A DNA stretch of 64,000 bases from Mycolicibacterium stellerae (GCF_003719305.1 NZ_RARC01000003.1:186001-250000); one strand, 5' to 3'; shown: positions 1-8,271, numbered from the stretch's first letter. Program-made: numbers and translations. Notes: generated by a model from the letters alone, not told the origin.

Positions 1-1
1 A

Positions 2-640
2 AAGTACTCCGGCGAGCAAGAGGAAGAGGAAAAGCAGAAAGAGAAGGACTCCTCCTCAAGCGACGATGACTCCTCCTCGAGCGACAATGACGATTCCGAC
101 AATGGGGAACAGACCGACGATTCGGGCAGCGAGACCGAAAGTGATGACGGCAGCGGCGACTACGGGGAGGACACTGGTGGGCCGCCCGGTCTGAGTTGGG
201 ACGGCCAGGACAACGGACCCCTGTCACTGCTGAAGGATGGCGGTAAATCGCTGACCGACGGAGACGATCCGATGCGTGAGCTCGACCTGCTCGGCGCACC
301 GGAGTTTGCCGCGTTACTCGTAAAGGCACTGCGTGGCGCCGCCGCCGGCAAGGGTGGCTCAGGGGGCGAGGGACTCGGCGAAGACTTCGGCCCCGAAATC
401 GACGCGAGCCGCCTGACACTGACGGTGCCTCACTCCGTGGCGATCGACGGCGAGTGGGGCGACTTCACCAACCCGAAGGCGCACACCCGTCTGGTGACCG
501 AGATCGAGACACACCTGGTTGAACAGGGTCAGGAGAGTCTGGCGCGCGACCTCAGCGCCACAACCCTGGACCATGGCCTCGACATAACTGGTCTCCGGAC
601 TGGATTCAACATCGCCGACGCGGGCACCAGGTTCACGTAG
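2..640 (+). CDS. C-terminal part of an acidic low-complexity hypothetical protein
   Basis: The frame is open from the left edge to a TAG stop, so this is the 3' end of a longer gene whose start lies outside the window. The first 60 or so visible residues are dominated by Ser, Asp and Glu (runs such as EEEEKQKEK and DSSSSDDDSSSSDNDD), a charged and probably disordered linker. The last 120 residues are ordinary mixed sequence with several short hydrophobic stretches but no clear membrane helix or signal. I recognise no family. It is followed at 781 by another open acidic stretch, so the two may belong to one locus. Whether an internal ATG at 272 is ever used cannot be told; codon use is continuous across it, which argues for the longer protein. 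Confidence 0.6.
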   Translation, partial: KYSGEQEEEEKQKEKDSSSSDDDSSSSDNDDSDNGEQTDDSGSETESDDGSGDYGEDTGGPPGLSWDGQDNGPLSLLKDGGKSLTDGDDPMRELDLLGAPEFAALLVKALRGAAAGKGGSGGEGLGEDFGPEIDASRLTLTVPHSVAIDGEWGDFTNPKAHTRLVTEIETHLVEQGQESLARDLSATTLDHGLDITGLRTGFNIADAGTRFT

Positions 641-909
641 AGGACACACTGAGGATCGCAACAAGCTGGCGTCGACCCCACGCGAAGCAGGCGCGATCGG
701 CTCGCGACAGAATCGGTCATTATCGCTAGATCGCCCTCGAGGCGCTGCCGACGTGGCATCGATATGTGGCATCGATATAAGGGGGCGAATGGCCGAAAGA
801 GGACGTCATCGATCCCGGTGGCAGCGCGGTCGATGAGCCGTCGGAGTCGCAGGACGGCAACGATAACGGCGGACGATCGCCCGCCGAGTCGGCGCCACCG
901 GCGGCGGCG

Positions 910-1623
910 GTGCTGGCATTTCTCGACATGCAGCGGAAACAGGCCGAGGATGGCGCGACCCAAAACCTCCAACAGGTTGAGCGCAGCCGCAAGCGTACTG
1001 ACCTGTGGGGAAAGGGTGTGCTCGGACTCGGTACAGCGCTCCTGACGGCTCTCGGGATCGGCAAGCTTGCCGACGTCTTGCCGCAGGATGGTGCGGTCAA
1101 TCAGATCCTCGCAACCCTGGGACTTGTCGTTGCGCTTGGCGCGTTAATGATCGTCGGACTGCGCCTGTCGCGAGTGAGTCTTCCGATCGTCCTGCGTCCT
1201 AGCGCGGACACGTTGACGCAGAAACGATGGCGGAAAACCCCGGATGGACTGAGCCAGCGGGAACTAAAGGTTGTCGGGCAGGTGTACGGCCGGTTCGCCA
1301 CCCAGAACGGGATCCCCAGCCTCGCCCAGTACGCGGCGATTGCCACGGTCATCGAATCCACGTTCACCGTTCTCGCCGACGACGGTAAGAGTCCTGAAGA
1401 TGTCGACCCAAGCGACGTGGAGGAGCGGATCAAGACAATTACCGCCGAGCTCGATATCCGGTTGAGAAGCGAGGCAAGCGGTGACGACGCCAAGGTTGCG
1501 GTGCCGACCAAGACGGCAATCAGCACCTACGTCGCGTATGCGCTAAAACATCCCGATCTGGCCCGCGAAGGCCGCACTTGTCCGATCCGAGTTGCGATGG
1601 GTGATAACGAGCGCGTTGGCTGA
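910..1623 (+). CDS. Hypothetical membrane protein with two transmembrane helices
   Basis: 237 residues from a GTG start. Two adjacent hydrophobic segments at about residues 35-57 and 65-88 suggest a membrane hairpin, with a soluble C-terminal domain of about 145 residues (helical, ending in a conserved-looking Ala/Lys-rich stretch). No family recognised. The start is uncertain: the same frame is open and looks coding back to 781 (acidic, DEPSESQDGNDNG type sequence), but contains no ATG/GTG/TTG before 910 and is closed by TAA at 778, so either the true start is 910 or an upstream frameshift has separated an acidic N-terminus. The 3' end overlaps the next reading frame by 32 bases. Confidence 0.55.
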   Translation: MLAFLDMQRKQAEDGATQNLQQVERSRKRTDLWGKGVLGLGTALLTALGIGKLADVLPQDGAVNQILATLGLVVALGALMIVGLRLSRVSLPIVLRPSADTLTQKRWRKTPDGLSQRELKVVGQVYGRFATQNGIPSLAQYAAIATVIESTFTVLADDGKSPEDVDPSDVEERIKTITAELDIRLRSEASGDDAKVAVPTKTAISTYVAYALKHPDLAREGRTCPIRVAMGDNERVG

Positions 1624-1894
1624 CATCGTGGGGCGGCGGGCGGTGAATGCGACGACCGATTGGATCTCGCTCATGATTGTCGCCTTCGTGCCGATTGGTG
1701 TCTTGGCCTCCGTGGCCATTACGTACTTCGGTAATGCGAACGATGTCAACCGGCTGCAGGATTGGCAGGACGCCAAGACTTGTGTCGAGGTGGCGACATC
1801 TCTCAAGGAGGGCGGGTTGACGATGACACCTCCCGATTGCGTTTTCCCGGCCCCGATTCTCTTACCGGGTTCTACGTCACCAGCGAAGCGCTAG
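1592..1894 (+). CDS. Small hypothetical protein with one membrane helix
   Basis: 100 residues, overlapping the end of the preceding gene, consistent with translational coupling. A hydrophobic segment at about residues 26-45 (ending near TYFGNAND) predicts one transmembrane helix; the C-terminal half carries two cysteines (KTCVEV and PPDCVF) that could form a disulphide outside the membrane. No family recognised. The start (ATG at 1592) is a best guess and GTG at 1601 is possible. It probably works with the upstream two-helix membrane protein, but that is inference from position only. Confidence 0.45.
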   Translation: MRWVITSALADIVGRRAVNATTDWISLMIVAFVPIGVLASVAITYFGNANDVNRLQDWQDAKTCVEVATSLKEGGLTMTPPDCVFPAPILLPGSTSPAKR

Positions 1895-2360
1895 GACCTC
1901 GTTGCGAAGCGCCAGTCATGGGTCATCTGCCGGGTTGTCACGCGGAGAATGTGAAGACATCCGCTTCCTAGCGATGCCCGACAACAAGACCACGGTGGTT
2001 TCGGCCTTCGCCACCGTTGTTGGCCAGACGCTTTCATGCTTCTGCTCCAGCACGAACCCCAACCGTTGCCGGAGCGCTCCTCGCGGCTCGCGCGCTACTG
2101 CGGGAGTCAAGCTGGCGACGCGTCCACGACGAAGCCGAACGATCGACGGCTAAGGACATAAGGCCGGACTTACTCCTCACCTCGCCAACCGCCGAGCCTA
2201 TTGAGGCGATGCGCGGTTAGCGCGGCGCCGCCAAAGTGAACCTGAACCGACGACATGACGACAACCGTGACGACAGTTGCACGCGAAACGACGCCGACAA
2301 CAAGCGGCCCGCTGCTAGACGGCCTGTTCACCGCACTGGCCTGGTCCTGGCAGTGTGGGG
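1895..2360. other. Stretch without a supported gene
   Basis: Between the small membrane protein and the 3' end of the MPT64-like gene. Only short frames that look like shadows occur here; I see no RNA gene, repeat or convincing terminator hairpin. Confidence 0.5.
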
Positions 2361-3158
2361 TTACGCAATCATTGGGTCGATCGCCGACCGGGGCGCCAGG
2401 ACCTGCAACGCCCCGTATGAGGCGGGCAGCAGCACGCCCTGGTCGAAGAAGAAGATCACCCCGTCGTTGACCACCGCGAAATTCTGGTAGGTGGCAGGGT
2501 TGTACAGCGCCGTTGTCGCGATGGGCAACGGCGGCGGTGGCGGTGTGGAAGTCGGCGTGGCTGCAGCCGGCTGCCCCGGCTGCCCCGGTTGCGCAGGCGG
2601 CGCGGCCGGCGGCGGTGGAGCCAGCTGCTTCTGCAGCTCGGCCTGCACGATCGGCGCGACGGTCTTCAAGGGATCTTCGACCCGCCACAACGGCGTATTT
2701 TCTTTGTCGTCCGGCGCGGCCGTGTAGATGATCGCCTTGCGATAGGTCTGGTCCCAGTTGAACGCCTTCCACGTCGTCTGCGGTTGCGCGCCGCCCACGT
2801 TTTGGTTCACCTTGAACACCACGGCCTGCGTGCCGCGCGGAGGAATCGCTGAGTTGTATTCCGTCGGCTTGATGGTCAGCGCATACGGAGTATCGCGTGG
2901 CGCGCCCGACTTGGCGGCGTTGAGGAACCCGTCCCGGGTTTGAGAGATGTAGTCGGCGACCGACTTCTGGTCGGGGTAATCCAGCGGGATACTGATGTCG
3001 ACCCTGTACGCGGGGTCGGAGAGTTGGATCTCGCACGTGCTGCCGGCATTGCCGCCCTTGAGGTCGGCGCAGTAATCCTTCGGCGCCGCCGCCGCAACGC
3101 CCGAAGAACCGAAGATGGCGGCAACCGTGACGAGCACGGCCACACTGATAGAGCGCAT
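2361..3158 (-). CDS. mpt64: Secreted MPT64/MPB64-like protein with a proline-rich insertion
   Basis: 265 residues from an ATG preceded by a good GGAGGGAT ribosome site; a longer frame reaching 3194 is unlikely. A Sec signal peptide (residues 1-25, hydrophobic core then AAAAP) precedes a mature protein that closely follows M. tuberculosis MPT64 from memory: DYCADLKGG, SDPAYRVDISIP, YPDQKSVADYI, QTRDGFL, SAIPPRGTQAVVFKV, WDQTYRK, YQNFAVVNDGVIFFF and a C-terminal LAPRSAIDPMIA. MPT64 is an exported immunodominant protein with an RsiV-like (DUF3298) fold. The difference is a Pro/Ala/Gln/Thr-rich insert at about residues 170-205 between the central domain and the YQNF block. It stands alone, with no partner gene visible. 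Confidence 0.93.
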   Translation of the reverse strand: MRSISVAVLVTVAAIFGSSGVAAAAPKDYCADLKGGNAGSTCEIQLSDPAYRVDISIPLDYPDQKSVADYISQTRDGFLNAAKSGAPRDTPYALTIKPTEYNSAIPPRGTQAVVFKVNQNVGGAQPQTTWKAFNWDQTYRKAIIYTAAPDDKENTPLWRVEDPLKTVAPIVQAELQKQLAPPPPAAPPAQPGQPGQPAAATPTSTPPPPPLPIATTALYNPATYQNFAVVNDGVIFFFDQGVLLPASYGALQVLAPRSAIDPMIA

Positions 3159-3416
3159 GGGTAATCCCTCCAAGCAGACGCGGCACCGCGTCACGGACGA
3201 AAGATTAACGCGCAGCGCGCCAAGAGAGCGGGCCAGGCGGAGTTAGCGCTGCATACCGTGGTCTGAGGTGGTGGTTGGGTTGACGTCCCCGGCCTAGACC
3301 CAGCACTGTTACGTCGCGTATTCGCCGAGGCATATCGCCAGCACAGCGATTGCCTGCACAACACACCGTAGATACAGTTCCCGCAGTTCAGAAGGCATCT
3401 CTGCTGCGAAGCACCG

Positions 3417-3477
3417 GGGTTCGAGTCCCCTTAGCTGCTGATTAAGAGTCTCGGCGTTCCTCTAGCTCAGCAGGCAA
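3417..3477 (+). other. tRNA-like fragments (T-arm, Lys anticodon piece, D-arm)
   Basis: The plus strand holds a canonical T-arm (GGGGTTCGAGTCCCC around 3417-3431). Positions 3437-3450 read, on the minus strand, like the anticodon arm of tRNA-Lys(CUU) (GACTCTTAATCAGC), and a D-arm-like stretch (TAGCTCAGCAGG) follows at about 3463-3474. They do not assemble into one foldable tRNA on either strand, so these are fragments, not a functional gene. Such debris is typical of attachment sites of integrated elements. Confidence 0.45.
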
Positions 3478-3545
3478 GTCACGAGGTGATCGGGACTGCG
3501 CGGATTGCTGTCCACTCCTGACTAGCACTGTCCGGGCGGCCGCAA

Positions 3546-3580
3546 GGTACACACTGCGGGGTACACCAAAGCGGGTACAC
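3546..3580. repeat. Three direct GGTACAC repeats with exact 14-base period
   Basis: GGTACAC occurs at 3546, 3560 and 3574. Two further GGTAC copies occur just after the following gene (4504 and 4516), with an inverted GTGTACC at about 4526. Phased short repeats beside tRNA fragments look like arm-type binding sites for a tyrosine recombinase, but no integrase gene is present. Confidence 0.5.
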
Positions 3581-3777
3581 ACTACAACGCGCGGCACAAA
3601 CAGCTGGGGCGGACGAGGCGCCGCGCGTTTGATCAGTTCGTCCTTCTGGGCGCGGCAAGGCGTTCGGCCGCGTGGAGGTCCGCTGCGTACAAAACATAGG
3701 GAAACGCCCGATTTCTCCGACCTACAGGTATGCGTAGCGTCTGACCCAGCATTGGACGCGACACATAGGAGAGCGCC

Positions 3778-4500
3778 ATGTTGTTAAGGAAGATTGTCGA
3801 CAGTTGTGCGCGTCTGGCCGCTGCAGTGGCCCTGAGCGCCGGGGGGTTGCTGGCGTCGCCGACGGCACACGCTGCCGCGAACTGCACGGTCGATGGCCAA
3901 TACTTCACCATCCACCAAGACAACGGCTTCGACATAATGGTCGCCGCCAACGGCTCAACACTAGGACCGTCCGCGCACTCGAATAAGGGAAATGACATGG
4001 GTCCGGCCGGGACCCTCACCGGCAGCATCACCGGGCGCAAGATCGACTTCTCGGTGACCTGGTACACCAACCAATACGGTCTGCTGGGTGACCCAGGAAC
4101 AGCGCATTTCACCGGCTTCATCGGCGACAACCTTGCCGACGGCAACTCGACCGGAAAGCCTTGGCAGGTGAAAGCGGAAGACGGAATCACGACGTTCTGG
4201 GCTGCGTCTCACTGGAACTCGGTGGGTTACCCCTTCATCTGCGCTGCCGACGACACGCCGGCTACCGATCCGAAGGCACTGGGAGACGCCACGGTCATCG
4301 CCGATACCGACATCTACGACAAGCCCGACGGTAAAGGGACGAAGATCGGCACCCTGCTCGCCGGCGAAGTGCACCCTGTGATGGAACCGTGCAGGGACGA
4401 CTGGTGTCGTGTCGGCCGCATCGAACTAGGTGGCTACGAGGGGCTGCCGAACGGAACGGCCTGGGTCTACAGCAAGGGCTTTCTGACGTTCTCCCCGTGA
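3778..4500 (+). CDS. Secreted protein with C-terminal SH3-like domain
   Basis: 240 residues; ATG preceded by AGGAGAGC. A Sec signal peptide covers residues 1-33 (hydrophobic core, cleavage after HAA). The middle domain (about 35-160) is Trp/Gly/Asp-rich and resembles all-beta surface proteins but I recognise no family. Residues about 170-238 look like a bacterial SH3 domain: VIADTDIYDKPDGKG, IGTLLAGE, a Cys pair in EPCRDDWCRV, and GTAWVYSKGFL. Such domains bind cell wall or peptides. The gene sits alone between tRNA-Lys-like fragments and phased GGTAC repeats and is followed by a strong hairpin at 4554, so it may be the cargo of a degraded integrated element. Confidence 0.72.
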   Translation: MLLRKIVDSCARLAAAVALSAGGLLASPTAHAAANCTVDGQYFTIHQDNGFDIMVAANGSTLGPSAHSNKGNDMGPAGTLTGSITGRKIDFSVTWYTNQYGLLGDPGTAHFTGFIGDNLADGNSTGKPWQVKAEDGITTFWAASHWNSVGYPFICAADDTPATDPKALGDATVIADTDIYDKPDGKGTKIGTLLAGEVHPVMEPCRDDWCRVGRIELGGYEGLPNGTAWVYSKGFLTFSP

Positions 4501-4553
4501 CTGGGTACGCCTGCGGGTACACCCCGTGTACCTCGCGAAGCACCCCAGAAACA

Positions 4554-4582
4554 CAGAAACCCCTGCCTAGCAGGGGTTTCTG
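4554..4582 (+). terminator. Strong hairpin terminator
   Basis: Perfect 13-base inverted repeat (CAGAAACCCCTGC / GCAGGGGTTTCTG) with a 3-base loop (CTA), 54 bases after the stop of the secreted SH3-like protein. There is no U-tract of note, as is common in mycobacteria; the hairpin can also act in the opposite direction. Confidence 0.75.
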
Positions 4583-4586
4583 GGGG

Positions 4587-4623
4587 TGCGCCGTCAGGGT
4601 TTCGAACCCGGACCCGCTGATTA
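4587..4623 (-). other. 3' half of a tRNA-Lys-like gene
   Basis: On the minus strand this stretch matches the acceptor end, T-arm (GGGTTCGAAACCC) and the 3' side of the anticodon stem (TAATCAGC) of a mycobacterial tRNA-Lys(CUU) as I remember it. The match stops at the anticodon, where expected CTT is replaced by unrelated sequence, so it is a truncated copy. It shares GCTGATTA with the piece at 3437, consistent with a recombination core, though their order does not correspond to a simple left/right junction pair. Confidence 0.5.
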
Positions 4624-4890
4624 CCCTTCAGCGGGTCCGACCGCTGCCGGAGGATTCCGATGAGAGTGCAAAAGCACTGTTAGCGGGCGGTTTTGGGTTC
4701 CTACGGCTGCCAGTCGGTACCGGACGATTCCGGCTCATCGCCCGCCATAAAAGGTGCAAAACATCCCCTCGCCCCAATCCGTCGCAGCTAAGTTGCTGTC
4801 TTCAGGGCGTCGGCAGGCTGTCGTCTTCAGCCTTGCTCCGCCAGTAGCCGGATCTTACGCGCGGGAATCTGTGAGTCACCAGAGCCCTGA

Positions 4891-5112
4891 GCGCACAAGC
4901 TGCGCCGTCATGCTCACGCTCAACCCTTCCCTGATATCCGCGAGACTTCTTCTACCGATCTTGCTCGACACAACTTCGCCGCCGCCGGCAACGATCCGAA
5001 CCGCATCACCGCGCTTGACATGTTGATCAAGCTCGCGATAGCCCGATCTCCAAATCGCATATCTGGCGGGGGTTTCGGCCGGGGCGTGCCGATCGGCAAC
5101 ATCCCCAACTAA
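4891..5112 (+). pseudogene. Possible gene remnant
   Basis: An open frame without a clear start that ends at TAA 5110-5112. Its last 55 residues (HNFAAAGNDPNRITALDM, then GGGFGRGVPIGNIPN) have natural amino acid composition and could be the C-terminus of a decayed secreted or phage-related protein. I do not recognise it. The rest of 4624-5257 shows two GTGCAAAA direct repeats (about 4668 and 4753) and nothing else I can support. Confidence 0.22.
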
Positions 5113-5257
5113 TTGTCGACCGTCCCGTGGAAGTCTTATCTCGAAGGCTGTACGGAGGCGCGGATCGCTTCACCGCGTACGCAGAGGTGAGATGAGGGGT
5201 GTCGGTTACGTTGCCCGAGAAACCTGACCGCCGAGCAGGTCGCCGAATCCATGCCGC

Positions 5258-6040
5258 TCAAGACTTCGTTTCAGCTCGTTGTATGTGCGACTTATTGGCC
5301 GCCATCGCCGTATAAAGCTGCGCGGCCGTCAAGACCTCGGCTTGTCGGGGAAAGACTCGCTGGCACAAGAGGTCGTGGAGCTCGGGGTCAGGGTCGGTTG
5401 CACAGTCGACTAAGACAATCAGCCTGTAATCCCGATCAGCCGCCTCGCGGACGACGGTCAGCATAGCGCCGCTGGTATGTGCTCCGGCCACTATCAGCGT
5501 GGTCACGCCCAGGTTGGTCAGCTGCTCGTCGAGGTTGGTCTTGGAGAAGACTCCCAGGCGGGTGGTGCGAATCTCGATATCTTCTGGGCGCGCCGCCAAC
5601 GCGGGATGGAGATCAGCGTCGGGAGTTCCGTTCTGCAACTGGCGCTCTCGCACCACCGTCGAGAACTCCTTGTTGGTCAGCGGGGGAAATCGGTTGTCCA
5701 CCGGGTCAAGTGCCAATCGCGCATGAATAACGTGGGCGTCGTGGATACGAAGGACGTCGATGGCAGCGTTGACCCTGGTGATGAACACTTCGCGGTCGGG
5801 TACCGAGTCCAGAATTCCGGGCTGGCATCCCAGCAGCAGCAACGCGCACTCAGTGGACTCTAGGCTAGCTGTCGGGATGGGGGAGGGAGCACGTTTCGAA
5901 ACCGACGACGGTTGGTGCGGTGGCGTTTCGGCTGGCTGCGCGCCCGCCTTGGATGCCGCGATCCGTGCCGGACGGAGTCGGCGATCCTGCCGCGTCAAGT
6001 ACCGCCACACCGATTCCACAAACACCGAGATTCCCTTCAT
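5258..6040 (-). CDS. Isochorismatase-fold protein lacking the catalytic triad
   Basis: 260 residues from ATG 6040; TTG 6067 would add nine. After a basic, Pro-rich N-terminal extension (about residues 1-60) comes a complete isochorismatase-like alpha/beta domain. The family's three catalytic positions are all changed: the Asp of the usual DxQ motif is Gly (LLLLGCQPGIL), the Lys is Thr (IRTTRLGVF), and the nucleophilic Cys is Ala (AGAHTSGAML). The end, DYRLIVLVDCATDPDPELH, matches an actinobacterial/fungal subfamily that also lacks the Cys. It is therefore unlikely to hydrolyse by the normal mechanism. Neighbours give no functional hint. Confidence 0.8.
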   Translation of the reverse strand: MKGISVFVESVWRYLTRQDRRLRPARIAASKAGAQPAETPPHQPSSVSKRAPSPIPTASLESTECALLLLGCQPGILDSVPDREVFITRVNAAIDVLRIHDAHVIHARLALDPVDNRFPPLTNKEFSTVVRERQLQNGTPDADLHPALAARPEDIEIRTTRLGVFSKTNLDEQLTNLGVTTLIVAGAHTSGAMLTVVREAADRDYRLIVLVDCATDPDPELHDLLCQRVFPRQAEVLTAAQLYTAMAANKSHIQRAETKS

Positions 6041-6230
6041 CCGAGAAGATCTGACAGCGGTTGACAACGATTGGACTCAGATATCCTGGTCATGTCAAGA
6101 CGGCGCTATGTGCCGTAGGGGTAGCAACGCAAATAGCAGTTGTTCCAACTGGATTGCGGCACAGAACAATACGTACCGTGACGGGTTAGCACGACGATAG
6201 ACGGCGAGCTCGAAACGAAGGGTGCGACTG

Positions 6231-6577
6231 ATGCCCAACACAGGACGGACCACGTCGGTACTGGCGACGCTGGCGTGGGCGGTCACCGCTGCAGCGACGA
6301 CCGCACCGCCCGCTGGGGACGACGCCGTCGCCTATCTGGTGAATGTGACAGTGAGGCCGGGTTACAACTTCGCTGGTCCCGACCAGACGATCGCTTATGG
6401 CCATGGGATCTGCGAGCAGGTCGACGCCGGTAGTGGCTACCGCGATTTGGTCGCCCGGATTAAGTTCGACTTCGCGACATCCGGCGACTTCAAGGTGCCT
6501 ACTGATCAACCAGGCGGTCGATGAGCTATGCCGGTTATGATCTGACAGCTTCGCACTAGTGCGGCGACGCGTTGATT
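6231..6577 (+). pseudogene. Broken DUF732 secreted protein gene
   Basis: The start (ATG 6231, GTG 6222 also possible) and the first 85 or so residues match a DUF732 protein and are close to the intact copy at 53424: YLVNVTVRPGYNF, then IAYGHGICEQV, and IKFDFATS. Aligning the DNA with the intact copy shows three single-base losses between about 6490 and 6535, after which the original frame returns (MI-stop-QL), plus a TGG to TGA nonsense change where the paralogue has MIWQL. The conserved C-terminus is thus destroyed. DUF732 proteins are small secreted mycobacterial proteins of unknown role with an N-terminal signal peptide, which is still visible here. Confidence 0.75.
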
Positions 6578-6603
6578 CTGTAGCCGACGCGATCCTCACA
6601 CGG

Positions 6604-7791
6604 TTAATCGTTCCTTGCGCGGCTGAAGACGATCGGCACCGACACCGCACCCCAGACTTGACTCTGCACGAACCTGACCTCTTGGCCGGGGGCGATGCGG
6701 AAATCATCGAACGCCCGGAAGACCTCCTCGATCGCCACGCGGAGCTCCAGACGTGCCAGGTGCATGCCGAGGCACTTGTGGATTCCACTGCCGAAAGTCA
6801 GGTGGCGGACGTTATTTCGGTCGAAATGCGGCTCATCTGGTTCCGAGAACTCGAGAGGGTCGCGGTTGGCGGCAGGAAGTGCGAGCAGGATCCTCTCGCC
6901 TGCCTTCAACGCTTGTCCGGCCACCTCTGTGTCGGTATGTACCGTGCGTCCAGTCGCTACAGGTGCAAACAGGCGCAGCGCCTCCTCTACGATCTGCGCC
7001 GACGGCGACTTGCGGGCCTGCGCTTGTACATCGGGATTGGCTGCGAAGTAGGCGAGTGTCGTCGACAGAGTCTTGTAAGTCGTATCGAATCCCGCTCCGA
7101 TCATGCTAAAACCGATCGCAGCGATCACATCGTCGGTCAGCTCTGACACTTCGGTCTGCTGCTTGAGCAGGTAGCTGAGTAGGTCGTCACCGGGGGACTC
7201 GCGAAGCGGTGCGATGATGACCTCTTTCACGAAGCTCATGGCCGTTCGCCACGCGTCGGTCGCACCCGTTGGGTCCTGTCCGCCTTGATCGACCATGTAG
7301 CGCACGCCGTCGCGGATCAGGTCCATGTTGTGCTCCTGCACACCCACAACCCGCAGGATCATCTCCATCGGGATGGACAGGGCGTACTCCGCAGCCACGT
7401 CGACGGGCGACTCCAACGCGGCGAGTTTCTCCGCACTCAGATCGCGAAGCGCCGGTTCGAAGCTCGCAATGCGCCGCGGTGTGAACCATTCGCGCAACAG
7501 GGTTCGGTACAGCCGGTGCTCAGGGTCTTGGAGCATCTGAGGGACTAGAGCATTGCCGCCAGTCATGTCCGGGATGAGCGCGCCCTCAGACGTGAAGTCA
7601 TCGGGGGCCGAGGCGATGGCTTGAATCGGTCCGTATCCGGTGGCGATCCAGAATCCGCCGTGATGATCGCTCCACTGGATCGGGTTCTCGCTACGCAAGT
7701 CCCTATACACCTCGTGGATGCGGCCGGCGATCGTCTGGTCGTGGTGGTCGAAGTCCACCGTGGGACGCCGATCGGTAGTCGGCTGAACCAT
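6604..7791 (-). CDS. Cytochrome P450 monooxygenase
   Basis: 395 residues from ATG 7791; an upstream in-frame start at 7848 is less likely. It has the I-helix oxygen-activation motif AGFDTT (about residue 232), the K-helix ExxR (EEALR) and the haem-ligand loop FGSGIHKCLG with the thiolate Cys at about 340. Length and motifs fit a soluble bacterial class I P450 needing a ferredoxin; the nearest candidate is at 23278. Mycobacterial relatives hydroxylate steroids, terpenoids and fatty acids; the substrate here is unknown. It is transcribed away from the IclR/acyl-CoA dehydrogenase operon, and an inverted repeat 100 bases upstream (7892-7907) may control it. Confidence 0.93.
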   Translation of the reverse strand: MVQPTTDRRPTVDFDHHDQTIAGRIHEVYRDLRSENPIQWSDHHGGFWIATGYGPIQAIASAPDDFTSEGALIPDMTGGNALVPQMLQDPEHRLYRTLLREWFTPRRIASFEPALRDLSAEKLAALESPVDVAAEYALSIPMEMILRVVGVQEHNMDLIRDGVRYMVDQGGQDPTGATDAWRTAMSFVKEVIIAPLRESPGDDLLSYLLKQQTEVSELTDDVIAAIGFSMIGAGFDTTYKTLSTTLAYFAANPDVQAQARKSPSAQIVEEALRLFAPVATGRTVHTDTEVAGQALKAGERILLALPAANRDPLEFSEPDEPHFDRNNVRHLTFGSGIHKCLGMHLARLELRVAIEEVFRAFDDFRIAPGQEVRFVQSQVWGAVSVPIVFSRARND

Positions 7792-7891
7792 GTTACGCAC
7801 TCTTTCTCTCACGGACGTCGTAGGCGGTGGCGTGATCCAGCGCACCATCGACCACTTTCATCGACCAGCTGACCGATAGGAAGGTTCATAT

Positions 7892-7907
7892 GTAGTGCTG
7901 TCACTAC
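7892..7907. promoter_or_regulatory. Inverted repeat upstream of the P450 gene
   Basis: GTAGTG-CTGT-CACTAC, six-base arms around a four-base spacer, about 100 bases upstream of the P450 start. It resembles a small dimeric-regulator operator and shares the TAGTG/CACTA half with the longer repeat at 22581 in front of the TetR gene. The remainder, 7908-8256, shows no gene or other structure I can support. Confidence 0.35.
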
Positions 7908-8256
7908 TCCGATGTTGGTACGTGGCGGCCCCACGTGCCGGTCGAGGTCGTTCGAAACATCTCCCGACCTGCGAGCATCAGTAGGAAAACCGTGTCGCAT
8001 CGAAGGTGAAGAATTGCATTCAACGGACTTGGCAAACGATGCTGTTTCCGCCCGGACCCCGAGAACGAAGCCTCGCGATTCGGATGCGTCGAGTCGATGT
8101 GATTCGCCTTCACGGCAGCCCCCGCTGGGCCATGAAGTACTGCGCTACAGGTCTTTTCGTGTGCTACGCAAATGGATGAGGCGCTGCCGGGCACGCTAGA
8201 CATCACGGCCCTGCGAGCTCGTAAAGACGCTCCTGGCTGAGCAAGAGCTGACTATT

Positions 8257-8271
8257 AGCGCTAGTACTAGC
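8257..8271. promoter_or_regulatory. Palindromic CTAG operator candidate upstream of the IclR pair
   Basis: Contains a perfect 12-base palindrome GCTAGTACTAGC (8260-8271). On the minus strand 8257-8266 reads TACTAGCGCT, a match to the motif YACTAGYRCT that recurs upstream of several operons in this window (19752, 26675, 46484; near-match 41986). It lies 96 bases upstream of the solo HTH gene. Confidence 0.45.

Noticed and set aside
2170..3186. 338-residue minus-strand frame over the MPT64-like gene
   Set aside because: Shifted-frame shadow of the clearly recognisable secreted protein; Arg/Gly/His-rich with no domain.
3417..3477. Complete tRNA gene
   Set aside because: T-arm, anticodon piece and D-arm are in the wrong order and on different strands; no cloverleaf can be formed.
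6555..6564. Palindrome GCACTAGTGC as a member of the CTAG operator set
   Set aside because: It falls within the former coding part of the DUF732 pseudogene and behind the P450 stop, not in a promoter.
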